Below are positions 15,057 through 16,108 of a DNA stretch of 16,108 nt, one piece after another. The stretch lies in contig CAKQQG010000033.1 in assembly GCA_934270705.1 (NCBI GenBank), positions 1 to 16,108 on the forward strand. The letters run 5' to 3'. Positions within the stretch are counted from its first letter, which is position 1. Every line of letters starts with the position of its first letter. The stretch is from an uncultured Oxalobacter sp. (GTDB taxonomy: Bacteria; Pseudomonadota; Gammaproteobacteria; Burkholderiales; Burkholderiaceae_D). A program made the position numbers and the translations under genes. The notes below the pieces were generated by a model, which was not told where the DNA came from, ran no database searches, and was given only the letters and a program-made list of their open reading frames with translations.

Positions 15057-16108
15057 ATGGGAAAAGTAACGGGTTTCATGGAATTTGACCGTATTGAGGA
15101 AGCGCATCTGGAACCGCAAGAGCGCGTCAAAAATTACCGGGAATTCACGCTGACATTGACGGATGAACAGGCTCGCCAGCAAGGGGCGCGTTGCATGGAT
15201 TGCGGTATCGCGTTTTGCAACAATGCCTGTCCGCTGTGCAATCTGATCCCGGACTTCAACGATCAGGTGTATCACGGCAATGATGCGGATGCGCTGGAAA
15301 AGCTGCATGCGACAAACAATTTTCCGGAATTTACCGGGCGTGTGTGTCCCGCGCTGTGTGAACCCGCCTGTTCGCTGGGATTGATACGCGAACCGGTCGG
15401 TATCCGCTCGATCGAACGTTTCATTATCGAAAAAGGCTGGGAAAACGGTTGGGTCGTTCCCTGCCCGGCGGCACACAAGACCGGCAAGACCGTCGCCATC
15501 GTCGGTTCGGGGCCTGCCGGTCTGGCCGCTGCGCAGCAGCTGGCACGTGCCGGTCATGATGTGACGGTTTTCGAAAAAAACGACAAGATCGGCGGCTTGC
15601 TGCGTTACGGGATTCCGGATTTCAAGCTGGAAAAACAGGTAATCGACCGGCGCCTTGAACAGATGAAGGCTGAAGGCGTGGTGTTCAAAACCGGTGTGAT
15701 GGTCGGAAAAAACATACCGTCATGCATTCAGAATATGGCAACGGAAACCATTGACCCGGACAGGCTGATCCAGTCGTTCGACGCGGTCATTCTGGCGTGT
15801 GGTGCCGAGCAGCCGCGTGAACTCGATGTGCCGGGTGCGGATTTGCAGGGGGTTTGTTTCGCCATGGAATATCTGTGTGCACAAAACAGGAAGGATGCCG
15901 GCGACAAGTCGCGCAATCGTTTGAGCGCGGAAGGCAAGCGGGTTGTCATTATCGGAGGCGGCGATACGGGATCCGACTGTGTCGGAATCGCCAACCGGCA
16001 GGGTGCTACCAGCATTCTCCAGTTCGACCGCAATGCCCGTCTGCCCGATTCGGTGGATAAAGCGATGGTCTGGCCATACTGGCCGAAGCAGTTCAGGACG
16101 TCTTCGTC
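15057..16108 (+). CDS. gltD: Glutamate synthase (NADPH) small subunit, N-terminal 350 residues
   Basis: The gene runs off the right edge; about 350 codons are visible. GltD takes electrons from NADPH via FAD and two 4Fe-4S clusters and passes them to GltB. Cysteine cluster-binding motifs are [16 protein letters not shown] (C46, C49, C54, C58, with an extra C61) and CPALCEPAC (C97, C101, C105). [20 protein letters not shown] (147-166) is the FAD Rossmann loop, followed by [29 protein letters not shown] is the NADPH-binding loop. AGAGG lies about 7 nt before the ATG. It is cotranscribed with gltB. Compared with the common CNNGCPVNN form, the insert reads CNNACPLCN, but the ligand cysteines are kept. 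Confidence 0.97.
   Translation, partial: MGKVTGFMEFDRIEEAHLEPQERVKNYREFTLTLTDEQARQQGARCMDCGIAFCNNACPLCNLIPDFNDQVYHGNDADALEKLHATNNFPEFTGRVCPALCEPACSLGLIREPVGIRSIERFIIEKGWENGWVVPCPAAHKTGKTVAIVGSGPAGLAAAQQLARAGHDVTVFEKNDKIGGLLRYGIPDFKLEKQVIDRRLEQMKAEGVVFKTGVMVGKNIPSCIQNMATETIDPDRLIQSFDAVILACGAEQPRELDVPGADLQGVCFAMEYLCAQNRKDAGDKSRNRLSAEGKRVVIIGGGDTGSDCVGIANRQGATSILQFDRNARLPDSVDKAMVWPYWPKQFRTSS

Noticed and set aside
13475..15130. 551-codon open frame antisense to gltB/gltD
   Set aside because: Same shadow pattern, spanning the end of gltB and the start of gltD; no recognisable domain.

Overview
The window looks like chromosomal DNA of a betaproteobacterium, probably Burkholderiales and perhaps Oxalobacteraceae. 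This is inferred from the character of the proteins (a Burkholderiales-like GltB, PPK1/Ppx, ssb beside an MFS gene) and moderately GC-rich codon use; no marker gene fixes the genus. Most of it is ordinary core genome, with one small mobile-element-like insertion.

Layout, left to right. (1) Positions 2-211: 3' end of ssb with its acidic DDDIPF tip, then a rho-independent terminator. (2) An MFS permease on the minus strand and a ZIP-type metal transporter on the plus strand, divergent, with about 280 nt between them. (3) A polyphosphate locus: ppx (exopolyphosphatase, plus strand) converges on a minus-strand pair, ppk (polyphosphate kinase 1) followed by a SulP-family anion transporter with a STAS domain. 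Upstream of ppk is an 18-bp Pho box-like sequence exactly 10 nt before a TATGAT -10 element, the same arrangement as E. coli phoA. A weaker version with the same spacing lies upstream of ppx, so synthesis and breakdown of polyphosphate may both answer to PhoB. (4) A small heat-shock protein of the Hsp20 family on the minus strand. (5) A REP-associated (Y1/HUH-like) transposase gene, framed by inverted copies of TGGGGACATAGT plus outer related copies. Its ORF is intact, but the HUH motif reads RVY instead of HxH. (6) gltB and the first two thirds of gltD: the two subunits of NADPH-dependent glutamate synthase, in one operon with a 40-nt gap.

The most interesting points are the HUH-less but intact transposase with four related G-rich motifs at its ends, directly upstream of gltB, and the likely PhoB control of ppk and possibly ppx, with a SulP transporter downstream of ppk. 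I saw no CRISPR array, tRNA, rRNA, prophage or defence system.
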